Source of the DNA: Acanthornis magna
Taxonomy: Eukaryota; Chordata; Aves; Passeriformes; Acanthizidae
NCBI GenBank assembly: GCA_036785705.1
Contig: JAWUZG010000032.1
Coordinates: forward strand, 14,898,001-14,962,000
Length of the DNA: 64,000 nucleotides
Reading direction: 5' to 3'
In this document: in pieces, positions 21,801-34,961 of the stretch
Layout: every line of letters begins with the position of its first letter
Position numbering within the stretch: the stretch's first letter is position 1
Notes under the pieces: model-generated
The model's input: the letters and a program-made list of their open reading frames with translations, nothing else
Databases searched by the model: none
What the model was told of the DNA's origin: nothing
Translations under genes and position numbers: made by a program

Positions 21801-24800
21801 TTTAGTCAAGTTTTGCAGCTTGACCAATATAATCTATGTGAATATTTTTTAGTCATCTTGATGGCATTTTATGTTCTCGTTATTAATGCAGTTGCATACC
21901 ATTCAAGCATGTCTGACCAATTGGAAGGTACTAGTAGCTATAAATGCTTAAGTGGTGAATTTTTTAAAGGGAGTACTTCTATTTAGGATGAAATTTTCAG
22001 GTACTACAAAGTCCAGCAGGATGAACTACTGTCTATTAGGAAGGTTGACCATAAAGTGTATCTTGACTGAATAGAGGCTGTACTTACAGAATGATTCTGA
22101 AAGCAATTTAGGGCACATAATACATGGAATTACAGAAATAAACTCATAGCAGAATGCTTTAAGCAGAAAAGGGGCATTAAAAACTCCTCCCCCGCCATCA
22201 CAGAGACCTATACTCAAAGCACACCCCAGTTACTTTACACAAGGTGTTGAGAGGGGAAGATACGGTGTAGGAGAGATGGAATAAATATTGCAGTGGGAGA
22301 CTTGAAACTTAACCTCCTTATCTTACCTGAGAAAGGGATTAAGAAGAGACTTCATTGTGATAAAGTATTTTCACAGGGAGAAAATCTCAAATTGCAGCAG
22401 GCATTTTGACTTTGCAGGGAGAGAGCGAATGGTTTGAGTTGATTTCCAGTTTCCACATCTGCCTTTTAGCATGGAAGATATATCACAGTGGGAGCAGGAT
22501 TAACAGCTGGGGTTAAGCACCAGGCAGGACAGCTGATTCCATGTTTTATTGGTGTCTTTAGTTAGTCCTGCAGGAAATCCAACAGTTCTGTGCTGTGCCT
22601 GCTGCACTGGGTCAGAGAGATCATCATTACAGCCAGTGAGGATCTCTGGGGTTTGGTAGTGGCTGTGCAATGAGAGGTTAAGAGTAGAAAGGATTCCTGT
22701 CCTGACCAAGCCTTCCCTCTTGCATGTTGTTTGATGTCAGTGTTTTGTAATTTCTACAGTGGAAGTTTTGAATACTTGCATAAGCAAAGAATAACTAACT
22801 GAAATGAAAGGTAAGAAAATACCTGTGTGCTGATGGGTCCTGGACCAGGTCCTATCGTGTGTTGGTGCCCTGTAACTTTGGTCCATGCTAGTCAGCTGAT
22901 TGTTGTCTTGAAATGTATTTGTCCCACTTGAACCTCTCTAAATCAAGTTCCTGGAAATTTTAAACTTCCCTCAGAGCAACTGTGAATCAGCTTTGAAGTT
23001 GTACGTTTAGATCTGTTTTCAGTAGTACTGGCAAATTTCCTATGGTCCATTTGCTATAGATGAGAACAGAAGGTACATTTTATGCACACAGCAAAAAGCC
23101 ATGCTTTTCCCAATGACTGCTGTTTTTTGCTATTGTGTTGGTGTTTTCCTATTGATTAACTGGTGGTTCAACTTTTTGTCCAAATCTGTTGGGCTCCTCT
23201 GACATTGTGTTGCAGTTTTCTGTACTCAAGTTGGAAACTCAAATTGAAAATTATTCAAAAATGTCTTGTATCTGTTGATTATTGATATTTGTTGAAGTAG
23301 CAAATGGTTTATTGCAGAATCCTCTGTGTTGCCACTAAAATATCTTCCTAAACATATTGTGTCAGAGAAATCCAATTTAAGCCAGAAACCTAATGATCTG
23401 GGGCAGAAATAATTTAAAATAGCAGGAATTCAGTTCTACAGAGACAGAAGATTTTGCATAAAATCAAATCATTCTCTCTTCCCAGTTCTAGCACTCAAGT
23501 TGTTTCCAAAGCACTGCTTGGAAATGGGCCTGGCATCACATAGGCAACTCCTCTTATTTTTCTAACTAAGAGAATTTTGAGTGTCTTCCATCTTTTATCT
23601 ACTGTCTGGTTTGCCTAGATATCAGTAAAATTTGGTCTTGGAATGGGATTTTCAATGGCACCTTTCTGTTTAAAAATAGATAAATTTGATTATCCTTACT
23701 CTTTGTCACCCAGAGATGAGCTGCAAATTGTTTTGGGTTTGCATTCATGTTGTGTATGGAAGGCAACTTTTTGCAAGTGCAGGTAAAATATTGATCATCT
23801 TGTTTTCTCTTTTTTTTTTTTTTTTTTTTTAATTTTTTTTTCCCACCAGATTCCATTGTGATTGGGTTTTGGGTTGGTCTTGCAGTTTTTGTCATCTTCA
23901 TGTTTTTTGTCCTGACCCTGCTGACGAAGACAGGAGCACCACATCAAGAGTGAGTCTGAAAATGGGAATAACAATCCTTCTTAGTGGCACATCTGGGCCC
24001 TTGCACCCCCGACAAGCAGTGACAGTGCTGACATTGTACTGTCTTGTTCTAGTCTGTTCTTATGAAACAGTGCAGTCTGTCTTTATTTCAAGTAATTTTA
24101 GCATTTTCATTCTAAAAGGATGTTTAGGGCAGGCTGCCAAACAGGTGCCTTTAGATTACTGTTTGCAAACAGGTAGGATGGTTCTAAGTAGGTTGAAGTT
24201 TTCATGGAGTGAAAGTGTGAATATCAACAGAGTATATACAAATAAAATGCAGTGCAGAAGTTGAATTAAGGAAGGTCATGCTTGGCCGGTTCATGTTTGT
24301 GTGTTCAAGTCCAAAAGGCAGATATGGGTAGTATTTACAAAACCTTCCCTTAACCCCCGAGGTCTCAGTGTCTCAGTTTCTGCTGAGAAAATGCAATAGA
24401 TGCTGAAGTACAGATCAGCTTGACATTTCTTTAAATCCAGGGTCCCTTGAAAGTCCTCTATTTTTTATTCTTTTTGGCTGATAAGTATGTGCAGACCATG
24501 CCTTGCCTCAATGATTCACCTGCATTTGCACGGGACCCAGGCTGTCAGTGTCTCTTCTCTGAGAAAGTTTGAACCCACATCCCCTCTCAGGCAGGTGTGC
24601 TATAAAGTGGAAATAAAAACCCTCTCTGGAGCGTGAGATTGCTTGCAGGCAGGTAGCAATGATGAGAAGCTGATTGTAAAAGGCAATTGCTGGTGCTTAT
24701 CACTTTCTAAAGCAGCCTGTCTGCCTGCTGGAGCCCCTTTGCTATTTAATCCCATGTAAACTGGCCCTGAAACTCTGTGTAATAGCACATCCCTAGAGAC

Positions 24801-27800
24801 AGGGCCACATCAGGGAGGGTGGGTATATGTCGTGAGCTTGTTCTGTGCTCCCAAATGTTCTTGTGAGAAGGAAATAGAGGCAGAAGAACTCCACTTACCA
24901 GAACTGACTTGCTGATATTTTTGCTTCCCCATACAGACTGCATGCAGACTGTTATGAAGTAGCCAGACACTGCTCCCAAATAGATTTAAAATCCCTGTGA
25001 CTCTTGGTGTGCTGCCCTGCCTCTTTTTCACGAAGATCTTAATTATTAGCTGAGCATGACTCAGTGTCCCATGTGGATAATATGAGAGGGGAAAAAGTGA
25101 TGAAGTAAAAAATACATACATAGAGAGAATTTAATATGGATATTTGTCAAAAATTATTACACATGTAAAAATTTATTTACAGGTATGAGGCCTGCTTGAT
25201 ATCTCCCACCTTTTTCTGCTTTTTAAACCAATTTTCTTGGAACATTTGCCTAGAGAGTTTGTGAAATGACCACCTTTGGTCAACTTCTACATCCCAGATA
25301 ATGTAATCTGAATTCAGAGTTGCCCTTGCATTCATCATTAGGCTTGAGATCTCCAGAAAGTCCCTTCAGTTCTAAACTTTAATAAAATTTTTCTTCAGTT
25401 GCTGATGTGAGACAAATTATTCCTTTCTGTATTTGTTACAAGCCTATTTGCAGGTTTGGGACCTGTGTGCCTGGTTTGCCCACTTGCTATGTATGCTGAG
25501 GTGGCACCTTTAACAAATTTGAGCACTATTTTTTTGACATTTGATAATGAAACGTGCCTGGTATTGAACATGGATCCTCCAGGAATACCCTAAGTGCAGT
25601 GAATACATTTATGTCCTCTTATTTTTGATACATGTATATAAAAACTGGAAAACAGCTTCCTGTAGAACCAGAGCAGACTGGTTTTATTTTGCCTGCATCT
25701 TCTATTTTTATACCTGCCTGGACTCATTTCATGACTCGGCCTTTCATTAGTGGGCTGTCTTGAGCCCTCCTTTAGAAATAGATGTTAATGGGATTCCTAG
25801 GTCTTGAGACAGCCAGCTTGATTGATGGATGAAGTCTCTGAAGTCTCCGACTTCAGTAAGGCTATTTGGCTGTTCTTTAAAGTACCATTAATGTGAGAGA
25901 TTAAGTGTAACTGGGCTCACATAGATGGATCGAAAGTAGAATACTCTGACTTTTTTTTTCCTAGTAGTGTGCTTTTTTTGGCTCAATATAAAGGGGCATG
26001 ATAGGATGTACTTTTCAAAATTACAGAAGATGTTCAGAATTAGGTACATTCTCAGACCAGATGGGTCAGGATATGGATGGGGAGAGGCAGAAATTTAATC
26101 AGTTTTGGAAATTATGTCTGTTGCATTTCTCTTTCATTTGCTTGCATAAAAGTATGTGTTGAACATTAGCTTGTGCAACCAAAAAAAATTTGTTGGCAGT
26201 CTGAATTTCTGTCTGAAAAATGCTCTCACTCATCATTCAGGAGAGGAAAGCATGCTATGTTTGTTTCTGCATTTGAAAATGTCCTTAAGAGCACATTTGT
26301 GCAACAAATGCAAGTGTTCATGCAACCTATCTGTACAAAATATTTGCTGTTGTAATTTTAAAGCAGTAAATGTTAAATAGCTGATGACTTTTTTTTTTTT
26401 TTTTTTTTTTTGGTAAGAAATCAGGTGATTTTGGTTACATAAAACTGGGATTTTTGAGACTGTTTTCTTGAGGGTTGTGAGAAGATATCTGCTGAGGTAT
26501 TCTTGCATATTGTAATAAGCAAGACAGTGCAAGTTTCTAGTCTAGTTTTAAGGAAAGGTAATAAAATCCCTCTCCAAAACACAAAGATGGTATTCGTGAA
26601 TTTGAGAATCCAAAAATATCACTGTATATTAGGTCATGTGTTCCCTGCTCATGAACACAGGATTATGCTTCATTGGATGTCCTCAGCATTCCGGGTCATT
26701 GTAAAATTTATTTGTATTTTCTGTTTTTCCGTTAAGATTAGGTTGCCATTGCCAGTCTTGTGTGCCTCTCTGCATGGTCAGCCTTCGTTCCTTCATAGCT
26801 CACTGCATTATGAAGTAGTTGCCACACCTGTGAAGTGATTTTACTCCTCTAGTGGATGCATTTTAAGCTTTCTTCCGCAGTCACTTCTTTCTGGGCTTAC
26901 AGTCCTTGTCCTTCATTCTGTGCTCATTTGCAACCTCCACTGCCTGTGCCACAACACTACCTAGAAACTCTTGGGGCAGATTTGCAAAACTATATATGAG
27001 ACTTAAACTCAGAGTGGTGCTTTTTGCTGCATTATAAATACATAGATGCCAGTTATCAGTTCAGAATTATTCCAGGCTGTTTGCCCCCTGCTGTGTATAC
27101 AGTAGATTATTACTGGTCAGTCTTACATCAGTTGAAATGTTATTCTTCTACATGGTTCACTTTGAAATGCAGAATGAGCCAAGACAGTTTTGACAAACTA
27201 GAGAACTACTTTGATTTGAAGGCTAGTGGACATGATTTTGTTAGGTCAGAATTCTCCTACCATGTAATGGCAGTAAATTAGCATTTGAGAAGCAGGGATC
27301 TTTAACTGTGTCTAAAAGACTAATGGTAGGTATCCTGTGAACTTGAAAGTTTTAGTGGGTAGATTTCTGAAGGTATTATCTGAGGCTTTCAGAAGCTTGT
27401 AGGCACTTATCTCCTACTGCAGGCTCGAGGAAATTAAATCACGCTGAAAAACTCTTAAGTGCTGGGTGGACCTTTAGGTGCCCAATTGTCTGAACCCAGT
27501 GTCATTTGCTACATTTTCAGATGTAAGCAGTATGATTTATTAACTCTTAACAAAATTCATATTCTGAGAACATGTGTAAATTTTCATTGCTCATCCTCTG
27601 AATACCTCTACTGCCTTTCAGATGCAAATAACTTGCATTTTGTGATGATAGCATATAAATTCAGCCTGACAAAGAAGGAATCTGTAGAACTTTCATCTAG
27701 CTTGTGCTTCTCTCACTCCCAGCTGTTCATGGCTCCTGCACAAGTCCATGCAGATTTGTGATAAGATTTATATAGAAAACTGCCAAAAAAGGTGTTAAAC

Positions 27801-28752
27801 TATCCTCCCTGTGCTGCCTGGATTGTTAAGATGGCCAGTCTTTAACGCAGTCTTTAGTTCCAACTCTCTTAATTTTGAAATCTGAATGTCATTGATTGAA
27901 GTTAATGGAAAAAATGGTTTGATGTTTGGACAACCAAGTACTCAATGCCCTTAGTGAAAGCAGAGCTGCCCGTGCCTCAGATTTTTATATACCAAGGATT
28001 TTTCTCAAACTGTTCTTATAAGCCATTTAAAAAAATGGTTACTACTTGATACTACTTGAAATCAAGAGTATTTCTAGACTCATTCAGTGAGGTGATTATC
28101 ATAGTATATTGGTTACCAGAAGTGCCATTTAAGAGTGCTGGCGTTAACTTATTCCCATGGAAAATTATTATGACAAATGAAGACTTAAAATTGCTTCAGC
28201 AGAAAATAATAAATAGTGCTGGCTTTAAAAGTCTGTGGCAGATAAACTATAGGGTTTCCTTTTCTCCTGATCATAATGGTTGCTGAAACCAAACTTGTTG
28301 ATAAGAGCTCAGATAGTTTGACTTTCATGTTTACTGTATTTTTCTTTTTCCTCCATAGCAATGCAGAACCTTCTGAAAAAAGATTTCGCATGAACAGCTT
28401 TGTGGCAGATTTTGGAAGACCTTCGGAATCTGAGAGGGTCTTTTCTCATCAAATGGCTGAAGAATCCCAGTCACTTTTCCATTTCTGTATTAATGAAGTG
28501 GACCACATGAACAAAGCAAAAGAGAGTAAGAAAGGTCCAAGCCTGGACAGCAATGCCCATTTCCAGGAGGTTCCCAGAAGCAGTGGAACGTTTGAGGAAG
28601 ACCTACATTGTCTTACAAAATTTAACATTCCTAACTTTGTGAACAGTGAGCAGAACTCTTCATTAGGTGAGGATGATCTCCTCATCTCAGAGCCACCAAT
28701 CATTTTAGAAAGCAAACTGGTTATGCAATCTTCCCATCGGATCCTTGATTGA
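18772..28752 (+). CDS. MRAP2: Melanocortin-2 receptor accessory protein 2 (MRAP2), spliced: 18772-18898, 23850-23949, 28359-28752
   Basis: The three coding parts join in frame to a complete 206-residue protein, close to the about 205 residues of human MRAP2. Residues 1-42 form the N-terminal domain, with a probable N-glycosylation site at N9 (NRT), an aromatic-acidic stretch (WDYEYYEYGP, 23-32) and the LKAHK motif (38-42) that precedes the membrane span. Residues about 45-67 are one strongly hydrophobic transmembrane segment. The remaining roughly 138 residues are a polar tail containing EKRFRMNSF and ending in a conserved acidic DDLLISEPP motif. MRAP family proteins form antiparallel dimers with dual topology and bind melanocortin receptors; MRAP2 modulates MC4R and other GPCRs and affects energy balance. 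The ATG at 18772 is chosen because it matches the family start, has A at -3, and no ATG precedes it in the exon. The gene lies tail-to-tail with CEP162, as in human. The identification is firm; expression and receptor preference here are inference. Confidence 0.97.
18899..23849 (+). other. MRAP2: MRAP2 intron 2
   Basis: This 4.95-kb intron has no supportable coding exon. It contains a lysine-codon-rich A-rich stretch (20877-21083), a TTTG-rich stretch near 19215-19265 and T-rich runs at 21776-21800. It ends in the long T-tract at the exon 3 acceptor. Confidence 0.8.
23810..23841 (+). repeat. Poly-T tract at the MRAP2 exon 3 acceptor
   Basis: A run of 21 T (23810-23830) is followed by AA and then 9 T (23833-23841), then CCCACCAG and the exon. 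The tract acts as the polypyrimidine tract of the exon that encodes the transmembrane segment. Confidence 0.9.
23850..23949 (+). CDS. MRAP2: MRAP2 exon 3 (transmembrane segment)
   Basis: The acceptor is CCCACCAG|ATTCC and the donor GA|GTGAGT. Its 100 bases complete codon 43 (Tyr), encode residues 44-75 covering the membrane span and the TKTGAPHQ juxtamembrane stretch, and give two bases of codon 76 (Asp). Skipping it would remove the membrane anchor and shift the frame. Confidence 0.96.
23950..28358 (+). other. MRAP2: MRAP2 intron 3
   Basis: This 4.4-kb intron runs from GTGAGT to CTCCATAG. It holds a T-tract at about 26390-26411 and otherwise unremarkable AT-rich sequence. No further exon or recognisable mobile element was found. 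Confidence 0.8.
28359..28752 (+). CDS. MRAP2: MRAP2 exon 4 (cytoplasmic-type tail, stop codon)
   Basis: The acceptor is CCTCCATAG|CAATG, after a T/C-rich tract. The first C completes codon 76 (Asp); 130 further codons reach TGA at 28750-28752. It contains the conserved blocks EKRFRMNSF, SLFHFCINEV, IPNFVN and GEDDLLISEPP. The variable parts between them account for most differences from the mammalian protein. Confidence 0.96.
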
Positions 28753-29602
28753 AAAAAATCTTTTAATTTAAGGTAAACATTCCTGTTATTGTCCAGTTTG
28801 AAGAGTTTCTTGGTCTCCTGCTCTTCTGACAGAAGTATTTCAGACCTGTGCTTTTTATTTTAAGACTGGCTGTACTGGTAGAACGCAGTTTAGACAAGAA
28901 GTAAGACACTGAATGCTCTATTCTGATGCCTTCTGTGGTCTAAAATTTTTGCCCAGCATTATTTTTGCTTTTTGATTTTTTTTGTTTCTTATTTTGTTCT
29001 TCATTTTTAAATGACTGCTTATGACCGGCTTCTGAAGGATAATAATTTAAAAGGACTGTGAAGGCTGGAACCTGGCATTGGGTGGTGTATGAAAATTCCT
29101 TGGCCAATAAAAGTGTAAATCTCAAAGTTAAGACTGAAGAAAGGAATAAACAGCCCCTGGGGAGGTTCTGTAGTTTCTGCTACTCCCAATAAGGATGCCT
29201 GAAGCTGAGCAGCACAATAAGTATCTGTTTGGGATTAACTTCAATTTCTGATTCCTATCTGCTTTTCAGTGCAGGTTAAACCCAATTTACAAAGCTTCCA
29301 GAGGGAATACCTTGCAAATTGTTTGGTTTCAGTGTTTACAAAATGCTGTCATCACCTGCTGCTGAGTAAAAGCAAATTGGTGCCTGTAATTGTACTTCAG
29401 AGTGACACCCCAGCAGCTGCCCAGTGATGACATGGAATTAGTATTCTATACACAAACACAAACTGTGATTTGACTCTCTTTTTTTTTTTTTTTTTCTTTT
29501 AGTTGCTGATGTGAACTTCCAGTTCAGTAAATACAGGATTCAGAGTACCTAAATCACAGGAAATAATTTTCTTTTGCCAATAAAGTTACTACATGCAAAT
29601 GG
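28753..29602 (+). other. MRAP2: MRAP2 3'UTR, end approximate
   Basis: Three AATAAA hexamers occur downstream of the stop: 29106-29111, 29145-29150 and 29579-29584. The last is followed by a GT-rich stretch (GGTGGTGGTATG and more), as expected for a cleavage downstream element, so it is the preferred end at about 29600. A T-tract lies near 29480-29496. Confidence 0.6.
29579..29584 (+). terminator. MRAP2: Probable polyadenylation signal of MRAP2
   Basis: A canonical AATAAA followed within 20-50 bases by a GT-rich element. The earlier AATAAA hexamers at 29106 and 29145 may give shorter transcripts. Confidence 0.6.
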
Positions 29603-30908
29603 TGGTGGTATGTTAAGTAGGTGTTCATGTGTTGCTCATAAGCTGAACCTTCCTATTCTTTTTGGCTTTATAAATGGTCATCTCTTTAGCCATTAGCCAG
29701 TGAAGAGCTAGCAGGGCTTTGAGTGGTTGAGAGGATCAACTCCCAAAGTGTAGCTAAGATACGCTTGCTCCATCTTCTTTTTTGTACTCCATTGGGATAG
29801 TGTTGCAACCCCAGCTGTTCTCAGAGTGAAAGATTTGATAAGGATTTGAATAGGTCTAGTTTCAACCTTTATTTTTTAGAGATGGAATAAAGTACTGAAC
29901 CTTTGAGAGTACTTAAAATTATATTTCTGCTTTCTTCAAAAGATGGTAACTAATGACTGAATGGTTTTAGAGCAAGCACATAGGATACAGAGGTACCAGG
30001 TTCAAATCATTTGCTGGATTTGGAGTATGCTCTGAAGGAAATTCTTAATTGAAATGAAAATAGTGGATTCCAGACACTGTGCCTAACTGGGTTTTCTTGA
30101 AATTAACGTGCTTTGTATACAATACATCTGTGTTGGAGATTAGAGGCCTGCTGATACCACTCAAATGCTGATTAATTCATCCCTTCTTCACCTTACAAAT
30201 AAGAAAAAGAGCAAATGGGCTGAGTATGTAAAGAATACAAATTGTGCAGGAAAAGTGCAGGAAACATCTGTTGTTTTTATCTCCCGTGCCATTATTACAC
30301 GCTGCTTATAGCTAAATTTCCGGTTTTGAAAAGCAATTCCTGCACGACTTGCTAGTGCTTTAAGTAAAAGGATTATACATAAGACACAGAAGAGACTATT
30401 TAAAACTAGCAGATTATTGACGAAAATAGTTCCCAGAGAAGAGGGAAATCGACCCTGTTCTAAATGAGCACAGCTCCATGGGCTGCAATGCACATCTCCA
30501 ATAAATGTTTCAGGCACAAAAAGGCCTTCTTTCACAGGAAGTACATAATTACAAGTATGAAGGCTGTAGGTGTGCACTTTCCTTTTCCTAAATTAAGAAA
30601 TTTGGGAAACCTGTCTCTGAATGCAGCATCTACCTCCTGCTGAGGCACCTCAATAACTGCTAGCTATTTGATGGTTAAACTTTGAAGCTCAGTATTGTTC
30701 TTGCTAACAAGTTGCGGGACTTGTACTAAATGGGGCATTTATAGCCTATTTCTGGATGAGTGAGCTGCCTTCAGTAATGTTTGAGCTACTGTTATTTTAT
30801 TTTTTCCTTCGCCATGCTTGAAAACAAATGCTGCTTTGGGAAAATCTATGTGGAATCAATCTCTGCAACTGAGAAATGGAAGTTATATTAAAGGCATTTA
30901 AAACTACG

Positions 30909-31125
30909 TCTCATAGATCATTTAGGTTGGAAAAAGACCTTTAAGATCATAAAGTCTAACCATTAACTCAGCACTGCCAAGTTCCCCTCTAAACCACCTC
31001 CCCCGTGCCACATTTACTTGGCTTTTCAAAACCTCTAGTGATGGTGATGCCACTGCTTCCCTGGGCAGTCTGTTCCAGTGTTCAACAGCCCCTTTTGGGG
31101 AAGAAATCTCAAAAGTTTCTGAAGT
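30909..31125 (-). mobile_element. CR1 LINE fragment (3' end)
   Basis: The + strand carries TTTAGGTTGGAAAAAGACC, then a TCAGCACTGCCAAGTTCCCC-type block, then CTTCCCTGGGCAGTCTGTTC and GGGGAAGAAATCTC. This is reverse-complemented CR1 3' sequence, so the copy is in minus orientation. The open frame overlapping it on the - strand is a remnant, not a gene. Confidence 0.9.
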
Positions 31126-34100
31126 TTCAAAATAATGCAGGTGTGCTCTTAGAAATAGAAGACGCTGCCCTTCCCTGTAGGCTAGCCTGTGCTTTTCTTC
31201 TGCTTCCTTAAATCTTAGTGGCTTTTCTTTGGGTATATAACTGCAACTTTGGGCAGAGAAAGGAAGCATTTTGTGTATGGATATCAGCGATAATGCCTAG
31301 ATGAAAGGTACTTAACAAAATGATCAAGAGACAATGCCAACTTAACTTGCAACACATTTGAATTGCATTGTTAATATCCTGCTGAAGCACATATTAATCC
31401 TGTAAAGCCATTTTAGTGTTTGGTTCCTGCTTCTGTTTTTTCCTGATGATGGTTCTACTTTTTTCATCTTATCTCCCTTCTATATTTCAAGTCCTTCATG
31501 CTGCTTTTTCCAGAAAAATAACCTGTCAGTCCCTACTGTAGAGCTCCCACACCACTTCCAAGACACTGTGGCAGCAATAGTCTTGATTCAGATTTTTGCA
31601 CTGCCTCTGCTTTAAAGCAAAGGCAAATGCAAAAACGTTCTGCAGTCCTCAAAATCAGCTGTTTTAATGCTGTCCTTCCTCTCTTTCTTTTTTCTGTTTA
31701 AGAACTAACAGACATATTTTGCCTCAGGGGAAAGGGTAATATATAGCATGTTAAAAAAGCCAAACTTTTCCCAGAAAACCAACTCATTGGTTCACTCTAA
31801 CAAGAATAGAAAGTGTCCTGGCCAGAGTAGTGCTTCAAAAGGAGTTTAATGATGTTTGAAAATTAAATTTTTGTGAGTTTTCTTACTGCTTGGCCTCAAG
31901 TCTCTTCTCAAAACACAGTACAAATGCATCACCCGCAGTAGATTTAACTGCAGAGAGACATAGCTCCTCTAAACCATCTAGGTATGTTTGTTTGCATAAG
32001 CATGTCTTGTATTCTGTAAGAACTTACTAGGTCAAGTTACGTATTCCAGTTTTCAAAGGTAAATACTTGTAAAATGTTCTTCTGTGTAAACAAGTTTTAG
32101 TTGTGTACCATTAAAAAAAAAAAAAGGCAAAGCCCCAAAACTTATAATGTAAAATCAGTAAATGCCTGCTCATAGAGAAAAGGAAGAGAATGGTAAAACT
32201 GTGAACATCTCTACTACAAGCCAGAGCTATACAGTCTCTGAGACTACAACGTGAAGTAAATGAGGTATATTTGTCATGAAATTAAGTATTTATGCACCTG
32301 AGCCCTAGATCTTGAATACTGTAACACTGACATTTTTTGCCACTTTTTAGCCCCGTATATTGACCGGGAGCAAGGATAGCAGAGAAGGAGAACCTTCCAC
32401 CACGTGTTCTCCAATGAGAGCAAGAGTTGGAGGCCTGTGTTTCTCATTTTTGGATGAGAGGTATGTAGCTAGCTGTACGAAAAGCTAGTTTTAATTCAGA
32501 GAGATCACTGGATTTCTATTCAAGAGTCAGGGCAGCACTTGATGCACACCCCCCCTCGCCCCCTTCCATGCAGAAGTGGATTTGCACAGCTAGTGCTGGC
32601 ATACCCATCCTTTTCTCTTTTATTTTCCAGAGTGGGTTAAATATGGTAGAGGGGCAGACTTCAAAATGCAGCATGTGCTATCAAATAAAGTCTTCATTCA
32701 GGATAACCTATTTAATTTGTTACATGAACAATTTTGACATGTATTTCAGAGAACTTGAAATGAAACACACTGCTGCTGTCTCTGCCATAAGTGCCATGAT
32801 GAAATCTGATCCTTTTCTGCACATTATGTTTTCCTCTCTTGAAGCAATCTAGGTCACTGAGTCACCTAGACAGCTGTTCACTTGATTTCTTAAAAGCTAC
32901 AAACATGACAATTCAAATTATTATACTCCAGCTGCTTTGCTGTAAACAGATGAAATCCAACTAAGCATTAGGCAATGATTTAAAGACGTAATGTGTGATT
33001 CTTTTAATCCATCCATTATGCTGCCTCCTTGAAATGCATGATGAGATAGGATGGCACAAGAAGAGGAAAAATATATGTGAGGAATATATAATTATGTAAC
33101 TCCTTGAAAGATCACACTGAAATCCTCAGAGAGTCAGTAACAAGTTTAGCAGGAAACTTAAAAACTTGCACCTTAGTTCTCTAAAAGGAACACCACACCT
33201 GCAGCCATTCAAGCCCAGAGCCAGTCTGTTACTGTGTAGTGTCCACTTCATGGTAAATGCCTAAAAACTGAAGACCAGGCTTCAGTGAGTGTACAACTGC
33301 ATAAATACATGTGAGAACACAGTATAAAGCATATGACAGCTGAAAGTAATAGTAAATAACACTGTCCCTGCTCAGTAAAACAGATTCAGGGAGAGAATTA
33401 AATTCAAATTATGTGAGATACCATTATTTGCTGAGAATTGACTGTAAGAATTGTAAAAAGTGTTTGAATTAACTGCATGAACATTAAGGCAACTCTCTCT
33501 TGATGACTTAAGCATGGTATATGTGAGAGCGTTTCCAGTAACCAGATATGCTTCCTGTCCTAGAAATCTCCATCAGGACCTGGCCTCTCTGGAAACACAA
33601 TAGCTGCAGTAGTTGAAAAAATATCTCTCACTTCAGGTCACACACTTTAATACAGTGTAACACATACAGCAAATTGTACAGGAAATAAATAAGTTGAAAA
33701 GATTCAATTTTTATCCTTTTCATTTGCAAAACAGACCCAAATCAAGAAAATGCATCATATTCACATATAGCTGATATTTTATATATAAAGCATTTTTATA
33801 TTTACACATTTTATGAATATAGACTAATACTTTGTTAGATGGGGACAAAATAGAAATACTGAAAATACCTGAACATGAAACAACCAAGATTACCATATTA
33901 ATTGGCAACCAACCATCCTTTTTTAATATCTATATAAATGTGTAGACAGCCTCATTTATGTTTATGTATGTGCCAAAAAGAAAAATCCTTGCACTTAAGC
34001 ACTGTTGATGTCTATATGGTATAATTTGTTATACTCTTTTTGCTTTTTATGCATGCTCAGCCACATGCCTGCATGAGAGAAAATGCATATTTACTGCTGG

Positions 34101-34856
34101 TTCCTGAAGAACATGATACATGCACAGAACTATATGTGAACTATTTCACATCTGACTTAAATACTATCTTCAACCAATACTACAGGTCCTAAGGGACCTG
34201 AGGAGTGAGTACTGAGGAGTACATTCTAGCTTTTATTTTATCTTTAACCTAAATAAGTAGAGTTGATTGAGATATAACCTCAATATATGTGCTATGGAAT
34301 TCTTAAGGACTTGCAGCCACTGAAACTTCAAACTAATAATGTACTTATTTGTTGGGAAAGCATTCCTTCCAACCACCAACTACATACCATCATCTATTTC
34401 GAATTTTCTTTATTTTCAGTTGCTGCTTCTTGCTTTTAGCAGCAGGCTTTTCATATATGTCAAGTGTAATAGCTGTGCTCACCATCCTTCCCCTCTGGAG
34501 CAGTACAGTTCCTGTGGCTTCAGAGGTTCCTAAGGCTGCATTTCCTGGTGTGATGGTTCCTCTTTTCCCTCCACTAAGTCCATCACTTTCTTGAAAGAAG
34601 AGATCAAAAGCTTAGCACCCCAAGGTACATATTTGTGATGTGGTAGGAATTGCTCCTATGTACGTGCTCCACAGCACAGGTGTGTAACTCCAGCAGGGCC
34701 TGAGGGAGAAGGCAACTATCTCTAACATTCAGTATTACCTGCCATGATGCCTGTCATTTCAGCAGAGTTACCTCCACATTTGGTATTTGGGTAGTGGATT
34801 ATACCTGCTTAAGCGAACTAGTCTCCTTTGTCACTCCTGAGGACTTTAATACAGGT

Positions 34857-34961
34857 GGTTTTTTGTTTGGTTTTTGGTTTGTTTGGTTTTTGGGGTTTTT
34901 TTCCTTTTTTTTTCTTTCCATTTTTTTTTCTTTTTTTTTTTCTTTTCCTTTTTTTTTCCTG
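34857..34961. repeat. T-rich low-complexity tract
   Basis: About 100 bases of nearly pure T with interspersed G in the first half (TTTGG units) and C in the second (TTTTC units), so the - strand is A-rich. It lies about 0.9 kb beyond the CEP162 stop codon. It may be the A-rich remains of a retrotransposed tail, but no body sequence was recognised. Confidence 0.85.

Noticed and set aside
30188..30577. 129-codon - strand open frame between the genes
   Set aside because: No recognisable domain beyond chance hydrophobic stretches, no splice or promoter context, and it lies in AT-rich intergenic sequence.
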